Shown here one piece after another: positions 27,256 through 35,323 of a stretch of 64,000 nt of DNA. The stretch's first letter is position 1, and the number at the start of each line of letters is the position of its first letter. The notes under the pieces were generated by a model. It worked only from the letters and a program-made list of their open reading frames with translations, had not been told where the DNA came from and did no database searches. A program made the position numbers and the translations under genes. The stretch comes from Gluconacetobacter dulcium (GTDB taxonomy: Bacteria > Pseudomonadota > Alphaproteobacteria > Acetobacterales > Acetobacteraceae): assembly GCF_014174165.1 (NCBI RefSeq), contig NZ_JABEQN010000004.1, positions 62,001-126,000 on the forward strand, given 5' to 3'.

Positions 27256-27990
27256 TCAGGTGATCCTGGGGCCGCCGGTGACCGCCTGGTAGGTCGCGAT
27301 GGCCAGTGTCATCGGTTCGAAGGGCTTGGTGATGACGAAGGCGGGTTCGATCGCTTCGCCCGTCAGCAGCCGTTCCGGGTAGGCGGTGACGAAGATGACC
27401 GGGGCCATGTGGTGACGGAGGATGCTGGCGACCGCGTTCGCGCCGTCGCCGCCCGCGCCGAGATTGATGTCCGCGAGGATCAGGCCGGGTTTGGTCTGGC
27501 GCGCGAGTTCCACCGCATCGGCTTCGGTGGCCGCCACGCCGGCGACCTGATGGCCGCACCAGCGGACCAGATCCTCGATATCCATCGCGATGATCGGTTC
27601 GTCCTCGATGATCAGGATGGAGGTCTGGGCGACCTTGCGTAGTCCGGCGTGGGCGTGGGCAAGGATTTCGACGGCCTCGGCCTCCTCGATATCCACGACC
27701 CTGGCCGCTTGGGCGGTGGTCAGTTCTTCCAGCGATGTCAGCAGCAGGAGCTTGCGTTCCAGCACGCTCAGGGTTTCGGCATCGGAGGCCGGATTCTGCC
27801 GGAACTGGCGCGAGATCCATTGATAGAGACACTGCCGTGCCGGCATCGGTCCGGCTTCCGCGACAGCCAGTCCGCGCAGGCTTTCGGCCACCAGAAGATC
27901 GCCGCGCGGTTGACTGCCGGTCAGCGCCCGCGCGTATCGCCTGGCATAGGGAAGGGCCCGGATCAGATCCTGCCGCCGCGAGAGGGGCAT
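27256..27990 (-). CDS. phyR: PhyR-type response regulator (general stress response)
   Basis: 244 residues from ATG 27990 (or 255 from 28023). Residues about 1-115 resemble an ECF sigma factor (sigma-2/4-like helices: DLIRALPYARRYARALTG, LLTSLEELTTAQAARVVD) and residues about 125-240 are a receiver domain with SILIIEDEPIIAMDIEDL, phosphoacceptor Asp in LILADINLG (about 174) and Lys in ITKPFEPM. On phosphorylation PhyR binds NepR as a sigma mimic and frees EcfG. It diverges from ecfG across about 360 bp, giving the standard alphaproteobacterial module with the nepR and kinase genes downstream of ecfG. The start is uncertain because neither ATG has a good SD. Confidence 0.94.
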   Translation of the reverse strand: MPLSRRQDLIRALPYARRYARALTGSQPRGDLLVAESLRGLAVAEAGPMPARQCLYQWISRQFRQNPASDAETLSVLERKLLLLTSLEELTTAQAARVVDIEEAEAVEILAHAHAGLRKVAQTSILIIEDEPIIAMDIEDLVRWCGHQVAGVAATEADAVELARQTKPGLILADINLGAGGDGANAVASILRHHMAPVIFVTAYPERLLTGEAIEPAFVITKPFEPMTLAIATYQAVTGGPRIT

Positions 27991-28348
27991 TGAACGGTCA
28001 ACTCCGTATGGAACAAGAAACATGTTACATTATGGATCATGACAGCGTTAGATTTGTCCGCAAGAGGAACTAGGGGTCAGGGGCGCCATTCGTTCAACGA
28101 TCGTGTCGTCGTCGTGACATCGGGACGGCGGACGGGTGCTTCATTGACGCGCGCCGGGCAGGAATCGGTGTGAACGAATGGGGGCTCGGGCTGGCGGCAG
28201 GTACCGCTCATGGAGCCGCCGCGGGGGGCATGACGGGATTTTAACGGTGGATTAGGGTTTTCTAAACGCTTCTCACGCCTTCGTCATGATTAAAACACAA
28301 CCCAGACATTACACTGGCGCGAGTTTTGGCAAGAGAGGACACAGAGCA
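27991..28348. other. Intergenic region between phyR and ecfG
   Basis: 358 bp without a gene, containing the divergent promoters. GGAAC at 28066 and CGTT at 28091 are the two halves of an EcfG promoter but lie 20 nt apart, wider than the usual 16-17. The right part (28225-28270) is AT-richer with runs such as TTTTAACGG and GGGTTTTCTAAACG. No tRNA or small ORF with an SD is visible. Confidence 0.5.
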
Positions 28349-28924
28349 ATGGCCCATAATTTCCATGACCAGGTGATCGCGATCCTCCCGCGCCTGCGTG
28401 TTCAGGCGCTGGCTCTGACGCGCAATCGAACGATGGCCGAAGACCTGGTGCAGGATGCCGTCTGCAACGCGCTGGCCGCCCAGGACAGTTTCATCCCCGG
28501 CACCAATTTTTCGGCGTGGATGCACCGCATCCTGCGCAACCGCTTCATTTCCGACCTGCGCAAGCGGCGGGAAACCACGGATATCGAGGATATCCCCGCC
28601 TCGGTGCTGGCCACGACGGCGCCGCATGAGGACCGGCTGGCGCTGAAGGATCTGGCGATGGCGCTGGACCGCCTGCCCGAAGACCAGCGCGAGGCGCTGA
28701 TCATGGTGGTGCTGCATGGCATGAGCTACGAGCATTTGGCCGAGGCGACCGGATGCGCGGTCGGCACGGCCAAGAGCCGGGTCTTCCGTGCCCGCCGCCA
28801 GTTGGAAAGCTGGATGATCGGCGAAGAGCATGATTCGCCGCAGATCAAGGCGCGGGTGGCGCGCATGCGCAGCCTGCTGGCGGCGAAGACGGGAGCGCGC
28901 AAGGCCGAAGTGGCACGTTCCTGA
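28349..28924 (+). CDS. ecfG: EcfG-type ECF sigma factor
   Basis: 191 residues from ATG 28349 after AAGAGAGG. Sigma-2 region QALALTRNRTMAEDLVQDAV and FSAWMHRILRNRFISDLRKRRE; sigma-4 region LPEDQREALIMVVLHGMSYEHL, with the GTAKSRVFRARRQLE recognition helix. This is the ECF15 (EcfG) type that drives the general stress regulon in alphaproteobacteria and is held by NepR. The C-terminal 40 residues (IKARVARMRSLLAAKTGARK) are a basic extension. The association with phyR, nepR and a HisKA_2 kinase supports the assignment. The nepR gene follows after 160 bp and is not overlapping, which allows separate control. Confidence 0.94.
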   Translation: MAHNFHDQVIAILPRLRVQALALTRNRTMAEDLVQDAVCNALAAQDSFIPGTNFSAWMHRILRNRFISDLRKRRETTDIEDIPASVLATTAPHEDRLALKDLAMALDRLPEDQREALIMVVLHGMSYEHLAEATGCAVGTAKSRVFRARRQLESWMIGEEHDSPQIKARVARMRSLLAAKTGARKAEVARS

Positions 28925-29084
28925 CCCATACCCGGCAACCCTTCGCTTCCCAGGCGGTTATTTCCTGAGTCGGACGGCTGGACGGTAGGTCACGGGCTGT
29001 TTTACTGTCCGCCGACATTGATACGTTCGGGATGCGGGTTTCAGTAGGGTGGGCGGGGTATTTCGTGGATCTCAGGGATCATCA

Positions 29085-29270
29085 ATGACGTCCCGAAAGG
29101 ATTCCCGTCCGAGGCGGCCGTCGAAAAGCAGCGAGACCACCCAGCGAGATGATCCGTTCGAGCTATGGCTCAAGCGCGGGCTTCATGATCTGTTCGATGG
29201 AGTTGCATCGGAGCCACTTCCCGAGGAGCTGCTGCGTCTGATCGAGGAAGACCGCAAGACCAGGGGCTAG
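29085..29270 (+). CDS. nepR: NepR-family anti-sigma factor
   Basis: 61 residues from ATG 29085. The core is FELWLKRGLHDLFDGVASEPLP then EELLRLIEEDRKT, two helices joined by a Pro-containing loop as in NepR; the N-terminal 20 residues are basic and disordered. It should sequester EcfG until phospho-PhyR takes it. Its stop codon is directly followed by the ATG of the sensor kinase at 29271, so the two are translationally linked. The open frame extends upstream to 29049, but the NepR-type start is preferred. Confidence 0.9.
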   Translation: MTSRKDSRPRRPSKSSETTQRDDPFELWLKRGLHDLFDGVASEPLPEELLRLIEEDRKTRG

Positions 29271-31073
29271 ATGGGCAAGAGTGGCGGCCGGAACAGGCTG
29301 AGGCGTGGCGCGCCATATGGTGGGTGGCTTTTTCGGCTGTTCGGGACCGTCAGCGCACGGATGATCGTGATCATCCTGTGCGCGGCGGGTCCTATGGCCA
29401 TGATCGCGAGCCTTCAGGCATGGAACAGCTATCGCCACACGCTGGAGGCGCCGGTTTTCCGGGCGGATATGGCGGTCAGCCGGATCGATCTGGAAGTGCG
29501 GCACGATGTCGATCATATCGGCGCCCTGTTGTCCTCGATCAGCCGCATGTCGCTGGACGAGGGCGGGTTTGTGCGGATTTTCCAGATGGCCCGGTCGCTG
29601 ACCGGGGAGTTCTATCGCCTGGCCCTGCTGGATGATCATGGGCGGGTGCTGGTCGGGGTCAATGGGAACAGGGTGCCCACTCTTCCGACCCAGGTGCCAT
29701 ACGACGACCTGCCGCGTTTCAGCGGTGACGTGCGGGTGGTGCCGCTCGATATCCCGGCGCAGAACGCGGGCCGGCATTCCTATATCGGGGTGACGCTTTC
29801 CACGCCGATTTCCGATTCTTCGGGCACGGTGCGGTCCGGCTTCCTGACTGCTGTCATGCCGGTGGTCTGGAGCCGCCATCATCTTCAGATCGGTGATCCC
29901 CGGCTGGATTTCATGCAGAAGAACGGGGTCATCGAGGCCTGGATCGTCGGCCGCGACCTGACGCTTTCGCCTTTATGCGATGATTGCGCCTCTCCGGGGC
30001 CGCCGCCTGCCGAGGTGCAGCGCTGGATCGGGGCCATGACGTCCGTTCAGCGTGAGGTCCGGCAGACCATGAGTGTGGGAGATGCCGCCTTCGCGTTCGG
30101 CCCGATCGAGGGCGGGGTGGCGGCATTGACGATGACCCGGCGCAATCCGGCTGAAACCCATGCGCTGGTGATGTTCGTGATCTGGCTCTTTGTCATCGTG
30201 GGGCTGCTGGGATGCTGCCTGACGATCGTGACCCAGGGTGCGAATGCGCTGCTGATCGCGCCCGTGCGCCGACTGACCGGTTCGGTCGAGCGGTGGCAGG
30301 CGGGTGGCGGCGTATTCGATGCGCAGGCGAGCTGGGTGATGCCGATCGAGATCCGGCAACTGGCGCGGGCCTTCACGCAGGCGACCCGCAGCCTGGCCCG
30401 CGACGAGCGGCGGCTGGCGCGGGCGGCGGTCAGGCAGGAACTGCTGCTGAAGGAGATGCATCATCGGGTCAAGAACAACCTGCAGATCGTCGCCTCGCTT
30501 CTGAACCTACAGGCCAATCGCATCCGGCAGACCGAAGCGCGCCAGGAGTTCGCGCAGGCGCGCGACCGGGTGCGGGCGCTGGCGACCCTGCATCGCTATC
30601 TGTATGCCGAGGGCGAATTGTTCAGCATGAACATGGAGCATTTCGTCACCGAGCTGTGTGGGCAGATCATGCAGGCGGCGGGGCACGGGAGCGGCGGGCA
30701 GTTGGCCCTGTCGGTTCAGGCGGCGACGCTGGAACTGGAACCCGATCAGGCGGTGCCGCTGGCGCTGATCATTACCGAGATCGTCAGCAATGCCATCAAG
30801 CATGCCTTTGCCGACGGGCGGAGCGGCACCATTTCCGTCACGCTGGAGCGGGTGGAGCCAAGGAAGGCGCGGCTGGATATCGCCGATGACGGGATCGGGC
30901 TGGCCGGTGGATACCAGCAGGCCAAGGAGGAGCGAAGCGGGATCGGCATGCAATTGATCCGCGGTTTTGCGCGGCAGTTGGGTGGCAAGCTGGAGATTAT
31001 CGAGGAGGAGGGGACGCGCTATATCCTTCTGTTCCCTCTGAAAGAGGACGAATCGGGCGATCTCGCCCGCTGA
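29271..31073 (+). CDS. HisKA_2-type sensor histidine kinase of the general stress response
   Basis: 600 residues. TM1 at about 30-50, an extracytoplasmic sensor of about 240 residues, TM2 at about 300-322 (VMFVIWLFVIVGLLGCCLTI), a HAMP-like linker, then the HisKA_2 H-box with LLLKEMHHRVKNNLQ (His about 397-398) and ATPase motifs ITEIVSNAIKHAF (N box) and DDGIGLAGG (G1). This subclass (PhyK-like) phosphorylates PhyR in other alphaproteobacteria. The sensor domain is cysteine-poor, with PLCDDCAS near 236. It is the only stress kinase in the window, and position alone ties it to PhyR. Confidence 0.9.
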   Translation: MGKSGGRNRLRRGAPYGGWLFRLFGTVSARMIVIILCAAGPMAMIASLQAWNSYRHTLEAPVFRADMAVSRIDLEVRHDVDHIGALLSSISRMSLDEGGFVRIFQMARSLTGEFYRLALLDDHGRVLVGVNGNRVPTLPTQVPYDDLPRFSGDVRVVPLDIPAQNAGRHSYIGVTLSTPISDSSGTVRSGFLTAVMPVVWSRHHLQIGDPRLDFMQKNGVIEAWIVGRDLTLSPLCDDCASPGPPPAEVQRWIGAMTSVQREVRQTMSVGDAAFAFGPIEGGVAALTMTRRNPAETHALVMFVIWLFVIVGLLGCCLTIVTQGANALLIAPVRRLTGSVERWQAGGGVFDAQASWVMPIEIRQLARAFTQATRSLARDERRLARAAVRQELLLKEMHHRVKNNLQIVASLLNLQANRIRQTEARQEFAQARDRVRALATLHRYLYAEGELFSMNMEHFVTELCGQIMQAAGHGSGGQLALSVQAATLELEPDQAVPLALIITEIVSNAIKHAFADGRSGTISVTLERVEPRKARLDIADDGIGLAGGYQQAKEERSGIGMQLIRGFARQLGGKLEIIEEEGTRYILLFPLKEDESGDLAR

Positions 31074-31161
31074 ATCCGCATGGCCGGTGGCCGGATGGCG
31101 GGGCGATTCACGATCGGGAATGGGTGTCCCTGGCGGGGCGCTTCGATTATAGGTCGCGTTC

Positions 31162-32916
31162 ATGAGCGGTGACAAAATGGTGATGCGCGCCTGGACACGG
31201 GCGCAATCGCGCCTGGGGCGCCGGCAGGCGATGCCGGTCCTGGCCTGCGGCTTGCTGGCGGGGCTGGTCGCCGTCGGCCAGGCATGGTGCGTGGCGGCGG
31301 TGCTGGCGCGGGGATTGATCGGGTCTGGCACGGCCGCGTGGCCGGGCGCCGGGCTGCTGCTGGCCGCGTTGGCCGGCCTGGCGGTGCTGCGTGCCCTGAT
31401 CATGGCCGGCGGCGATATCTCTGCCGCCCGCGCCGGGCGGGGAGGGCGCCGGCGGCTGCGCGACGAGGTGCTGGGCGCCATTCTGCGCGGCGGGCCGGCC
31501 CTGCTGCGGCGGCGGCACAGTGCGGAACTGACGGCCCTGGCGGTTGACAGGATCGAGGCGCTGGACGGGTTCTTCGCGCGCTGGATTCCGGCGTCGGTGC
31601 TCTGGATCGCGGTTCCGGGGCTGATCGCGACCCTGGCCGCGCTGGTGCAGCCGGGCGCGGCGGTGATCATGATCGTGTGCGGGCTGGCGGTGCCGGTGGG
31701 GCAGGCCGTCTTCGGCATTGGCGCGGCCGTGGCGTCGCGCAACCAGTTTCTGGCCATGACGCGGTTGCAGGCCCGGTTTCTCGACCGGGTGCGCGGTATT
31801 GCCACCATCGTCCTGCTGAACCGTACCGATGACGAGGCCGGACGACTGGCCACCGCCGCCGACGAACTGCGCCGGCGGACCATGAAGATCCTGCGGGTGG
31901 CGTTTCTGTCCTCGGCGTCGATCGACTGTGCGATGGTGGTGGCGCTGGTGCTGATCGTGGTGCGGGATGGCGCCACGCTTGAGGTGCTGCGCCATGGCGG
32001 AGCCTCGGCCCCGCTTGCCGACGCGGCGGCGCGCAGCCTGTTCGTGCTGCTGCTGGTGCCGGAATTCTTCGCGCCCCTGCGTGCGCTGGCGCTGGCCTAT
32101 CAGGATCGCGCCCATGCGGCCGGTGCGGCGTCCGCCATGGACGACCTGCCGGACGGGGCGGGTGCGGTGGTGGTGGCGGGCGACGTTGTACCGCAACGCG
32201 CCGAAGGCGGGGTGTCGGTGGCGTTCGAGCATGTGACCTTCGCCTGGGATGCTGCGCGCGGGCCGGTGCTGACGGATCTGAGTTTTGCCGTCCGGGCGGG
32301 GGAAATCCTGACGCTGGTCGGGCCTTCCGGTGCCGGGAAATCGACGATCATCGAAATGCTGCTGGGGTTTATCGTGCCGGGTAGCGGCCGTGTGCTGGTG
32401 GGGGGGGCTGATCTGACCGCTATGGCGCCCGCGACCCAGTCCGGGCTGGTGTCGTGGATCGGGCAGAAGCCGGTGTTGTTTGCCGGGACGCTGCGCGAGA
32501 ATATTCTCTTCGCGCGCCCCGATGCGGATGAGGATGCGTTGGCCGCCGCGCTGCGCGCGGCGTCGGTCGATCGGTTTGTCGCGGATCTGCCCCAGGGGCT
32601 GGACACGCCGATCGGTGAGGGCGGGTTCGGCCTGTCGGGTGGGCAGGCGCAGCGCGTGGCGATCGCGCGGGCTTATCTGAAGGATGCGCCGCTGCTGCTG
32701 CTGGACGAGCCGACGGCGCATCTGGACCCGGAGACCGAAAGCGAAATCTTTGCCAGCCTGCGCATTCTGGCGCGGGGCCGGACGGTGATCCTGTCCAGCC
32801 ATGCGGCTGGCGTGCGGGCGTTTGCCGGACCGTGCCTGGATCTGGGGATGCCGCGTTGCGTGGAACCGGGCGCGGCGCGGATGGCGCCCATCGAGGAAGG
32901 GCATGTTCATGTCTGA
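31162..32916 (+). CDS. cydD: Thiol reductant ABC exporter subunit CydD
   Basis: 584 residues, half-transporter with N-terminal six-helix TMD (about 1-320) and C-terminal ABC domain. Motifs are Walker A GPSGAGKST, signature FGLSGGQAQRVAIARAY, Walker B LLLLDEPTAHLD and H-loop at LSSHAAG. CydDC exports cysteine and glutathione to the periplasm and is needed to assemble cytochrome bd oxidase. No cydAB genes are in the window. cydC overlaps its 3' end by 8 nt. The spacer before cydD (88 bp) contains no recognisable regulator site. Confidence 0.9.
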   Translation: MSGDKMVMRAWTRAQSRLGRRQAMPVLACGLLAGLVAVGQAWCVAAVLARGLIGSGTAAWPGAGLLLAALAGLAVLRALIMAGGDISAARAGRGGRRRLRDEVLGAILRGGPALLRRRHSAELTALAVDRIEALDGFFARWIPASVLWIAVPGLIATLAALVQPGAAVIMIVCGLAVPVGQAVFGIGAAVASRNQFLAMTRLQARFLDRVRGIATIVLLNRTDDEAGRLATAADELRRRTMKILRVAFLSSASIDCAMVVALVLIVVRDGATLEVLRHGGASAPLADAAARSLFVLLLVPEFFAPLRALALAYQDRAHAAGAASAMDDLPDGAGAVVVAGDVVPQRAEGGVSVAFEHVTFAWDAARGPVLTDLSFAVRAGEILTLVGPSGAGKSTIIEMLLGFIVPGSGRVLVGGADLTAMAPATQSGLVSWIGQKPVLFAGTLRENILFARPDADEDALAAALRAASVDRFVADLPQGLDTPIGEGGFGLSGGQAQRVAIARAYLKDAPLLLLDEPTAHLDPETESEIFASLRILARGRTVILSSHAAGVRAFAGPCLDLGMPRCVEPGAARMAPIEEGHVHV

Positions 32917-34600
32917 TCGCTCCCTTTCCGGTTCGCGGATTCAGGATCGTGACGGGCTGACCCCGGTTCTGCGGGTTCTGGGGTTGTGGAAGGATCGCGC
33001 GCCGCGCCTTGTGGCGGGCGGTGTGCTGTCGCTTCTGGCCTTGGTGGCCGCGCTGGTACTGATGCGCGGGGCGGGTGCGCGCATGGGCGGGCTGGCTTTC
33101 GGCGGTGCGGTGGCCGGGCTGGTGCTGTTGCGTGGGGCGGGTGTGGCGCGCGTGGTGCTGCGGTATATCGAGCGCCTGGTGACCCATGATGCGATGTTCC
33201 GGGCTCTGGCCGATATCCGCGTGTGGTTTTTCCGTCGCCTTGCCGGTGGCGCGGCCGCCGGGCTGGGGTTTCGCCGGGCGGGCGACCTGCTGTCGCGTCT
33301 GGTGTCGGATGTCGAGGCGCTGGACGGGTTGTATCTGCGGATCATGGTGCCGCTGGCCGGGGCGTGTGTGGTGCTGCCTTTTCTGGTGATGGCGGTTCTG
33401 CCGGTCGATCCGGTGCTGGCCGTGATCGTTGGCGGGTTGTTCGTGATCGGTGCGTTCGCGCTGCCGCTGTTGGCGGCCCTGATGGGACGGCGCGAGGCCG
33501 CGATCCTGACGCAGCGTCTGGCCGACCTGCGGATCGGTGTGCTGGATCTGGTGACCGGCTTGCGTGAAATCCGCGCCTTTGGGGCCGAGGGGCGCATGTT
33601 GGCGCATGCGCAGGCGCGTGATGCCGCATTGCTGCGGGGGCAGGCGCGGCAGGCGCGGCTGCTCGCGATGATGGGCGGGGTGTCCTATCTGTGCGGGCAG
33701 GCGGCGGTGCTGGCGGTGCTGGCGGCGATCCTCGGTGTGGGGCTGGGGCCGATTCCGGCGGCGCGTGGGGTGGGGCTGCTGTTCCTGGTGATTGCCGGCT
33801 TCGAGAGTGCCGGCGGCCTGACGCGCGCCGGGGCGCTGGCCGGCGGCATCAGTCGCGCGGCGGCGCGGGTGGTCGCGGTCGGCGAGGCGGATGGGCCGGT
33901 GGTGCCGGTGGGGACTCGGCCGGCGCCTGCTGGCACCGATATTCGCTTCGAACAGGTATCGTTCCGCTGGCAGGCGGATCGGGGAGCCGTGTTCGACGGG
34001 TTGACGCTGGAGATCAGGCAGGGGGCGCGGGTTGCCATTCTGGGGCCTTCGGGGATCGGGAAATCCAGCCTCGCGGCGCTGCTGCTGAAGGTGGCGGCGC
34101 CGACATCGGGGCGGATCATGCTGGGGGGTGAGGATCTGGCGACGCTGGAGAGTAGCTCCGTGCGTCAGCGGATGGCGTGGCTGTCGCAGGCGACGCATCT
34201 GTTTGCCGATACCATCCGCGCCAATCTTCTGCTGGGCCGGCCGGATGCGATCGAGGCCGATCTGTGGACGGCGCTGGATCGCGCGCAGGTGGGCGATGTG
34301 GTGCGCGCGCTGCCCGATGGGCTGGATGCTTGGCTGGGTGAGGGCGGGGCATCGCTTTCGGGTGGGCAGGGGCGGCGGATCGCGCTGGCGCGCACGCTGC
34401 TGTCTGACGCACCGATCCTGATCCTGGACGAGCCGGCGACCGGCCTGGATGCGGAGACCGAGCGGGACTTCCTGACGACGCTTTACGATGTGACGGCCGG
34501 TCGCACCGTGATCCTGATCGCGCATCGTCTGGTCGGGGTGGAAAGGCTGGACCGCGTGTGGCGTCTGTCAGACGGCCGGGCGGTCGCCGCTGCCGTCTGA
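32909..34600 (+). CDS. cydC: Thiol reductant ABC exporter subunit CydC
   Basis: 563 residues from ATG 32909 after GGAAGGG; an ATG at 32903 is too close to that site. TMD about 1-310 with YIERLVTHDAMFRALADIRVW, typical of CydC, then Walker A GPSGIGKSS, signature ASLSGGQGRRIALARTLL, Walker B LILDEPATGLD, and H-loop at LIAHRLVG. Forms the heterodimer with CydD. In some acetic acid bacteria related pairs are linked to the terminal-oxidase needs of high aeration, but nothing in the window shows that directly. It ends just before the 329-bp repeat-bearing spacer. Confidence 0.9.
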   Translation: MSDRSLSGSRIQDRDGLTPVLRVLGLWKDRAPRLVAGGVLSLLALVAALVLMRGAGARMGGLAFGGAVAGLVLLRGAGVARVVLRYIERLVTHDAMFRALADIRVWFFRRLAGGAAAGLGFRRAGDLLSRLVSDVEALDGLYLRIMVPLAGACVVLPFLVMAVLPVDPVLAVIVGGLFVIGAFALPLLAALMGRREAAILTQRLADLRIGVLDLVTGLREIRAFGAEGRMLAHAQARDAALLRGQARQARLLAMMGGVSYLCGQAAVLAVLAAILGVGLGPIPAARGVGLLFLVIAGFESAGGLTRAGALAGGISRAAARVVAVGEADGPVVPVGTRPAPAGTDIRFEQVSFRWQADRGAVFDGLTLEIRQGARVAILGPSGIGKSSLAALLLKVAAPTSGRIMLGGEDLATLESSSVRQRMAWLSQATHLFADTIRANLLLGRPDAIEADLWTALDRAQVGDVVRALPDGLDAWLGEGGASLSGGQGRRIALARTLLSDAPILILDEPATGLDAETERDFLTTLYDVTAGRTVILIAHRLVGVERLDRVWRLSDGRAVAAAV

Positions 34601-34929
34601 CGCGGAGGGGTTTTTCAGGGAACGAGGTTTCTGTTTTTCATAGGAACGGGGGTTTCTGCCCGGAGAGGCGTGCTGGTGAGCGAGAGCGGCCCGCTCGGGC
34701 CGCGCCCGTCGTGCGTTTTCGAGCATCGCAGCGGAGCGGCCTTGATGGCCGCCCGCCGCGAAGCGCAGAAAACGCGCGTCGGATCGCCGCCAGCGCGGCT
34801 CTCCGGGCAGAAACTGTTGACGTGGGGGTGGGGAGGGGGCACCAAGGTTCCCTATCCATATGTCGCTGACTTTCCCGCATTGTTGGCGGCGGATTCATCC
34901 GTAAGCCGGTTAAGCAAGGGGATCTACCG
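34601..34929. repeat. Spacer with nested imperfect inverted repeat and short direct repeats
   Basis: 329 bp without a gene. Outer arms 34653-34676 and 34790-34813 are 24 nt with 22 matches (TTTCTGCCCGGAGAGG and CTCTCCGGGCAGAAA ends). Inside, 34706-34740 pairs imperfectly with 34746-34780 around GCGTTTTC / GAAAACGC and GCGGCC / GGCCGC. The left side holds an extra small hairpin (GCGGCCC / GGGCCGC). Two direct copies of GGAACG-A/G-GGTTTCTG begin at 34619 and 34643. No transposase, target-site duplication or known family was recognised. Confidence 0.65.
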
Positions 34930-35304
34930 ATGCGTCGCCTCTCTCTCGTTCTGGGATTGTGTCTGCTGGCAGGGTGCGCCGATGGTCCGTCGCGGAAATA
35001 TGTCGTGTTCTTCACCCGTGATTCCACGGCGCTGGAAGACCCGGCCCTGTGGGTGGTGCAGCATGCGGCGGAACAGGCGGCGCATTATCCGCAATCGGTG
35101 GTGACGGTCGAAGGCTATGCCTCGGCGCATGGCGACCTGTCGGCGGATGCCCTGCTGGCCATCGACCGGGTGAAGAAGGTTTCGAGCCAGTTGGTGGCGG
35201 ACGGGGTGCGGGCCGATCGAATCCGCCAGAAGCCGCGTGCGCCTTCGAACGAGGACGGCGCCGTGGGCTCGCGCCGGGTCGAGATCGAGATTGCCGCACC
35301 CTGA
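34930..35304 (+). CDS. Small OmpA-like lipoprotein
   Basis: 124 residues. The signal peptide MRRLSLVLGLCLLAGC ends in lipobox L-A-G-C (about residue 16). The mature part resembles a compact OmpA_C domain: VVTVEGYASAHGDLSADALL, IDRVKKVSSQLVADGV, then RADRIRQKP and SRRVEIEI at the end. The usual Asp-Arg peptidoglycan-binding residues of the family are only partly kept, so binding is unproven. The recQ gene starts 20 bp after its stop. Confidence 0.7.
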   Translation: MRRLSLVLGLCLLAGCADGPSRKYVVFFTRDSTALEDPALWVVQHAAEQAAHYPQSVVTVEGYASAHGDLSADALLAIDRVKKVSSQLVADGVRADRIRQKPRAPSNEDGAVGSRRVEIEIAAP

Positions 35305-35323
35305 CGCCCCCGTTACGGACCGG

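Noticed and set aside
25564-27642. 692-residue plus-strand frame opposite the ABC-F gene
   Set aside because: Antisense shadow; no motif, while the ABC-F protein has all signature sequences.
28066-28094. GGAAC and CGTT as an EcfG promoter upstream of ecfG
   Set aside because: The spacer is 20 nt, outside the known 16-17. Kept only as a note in the intergenic feature.
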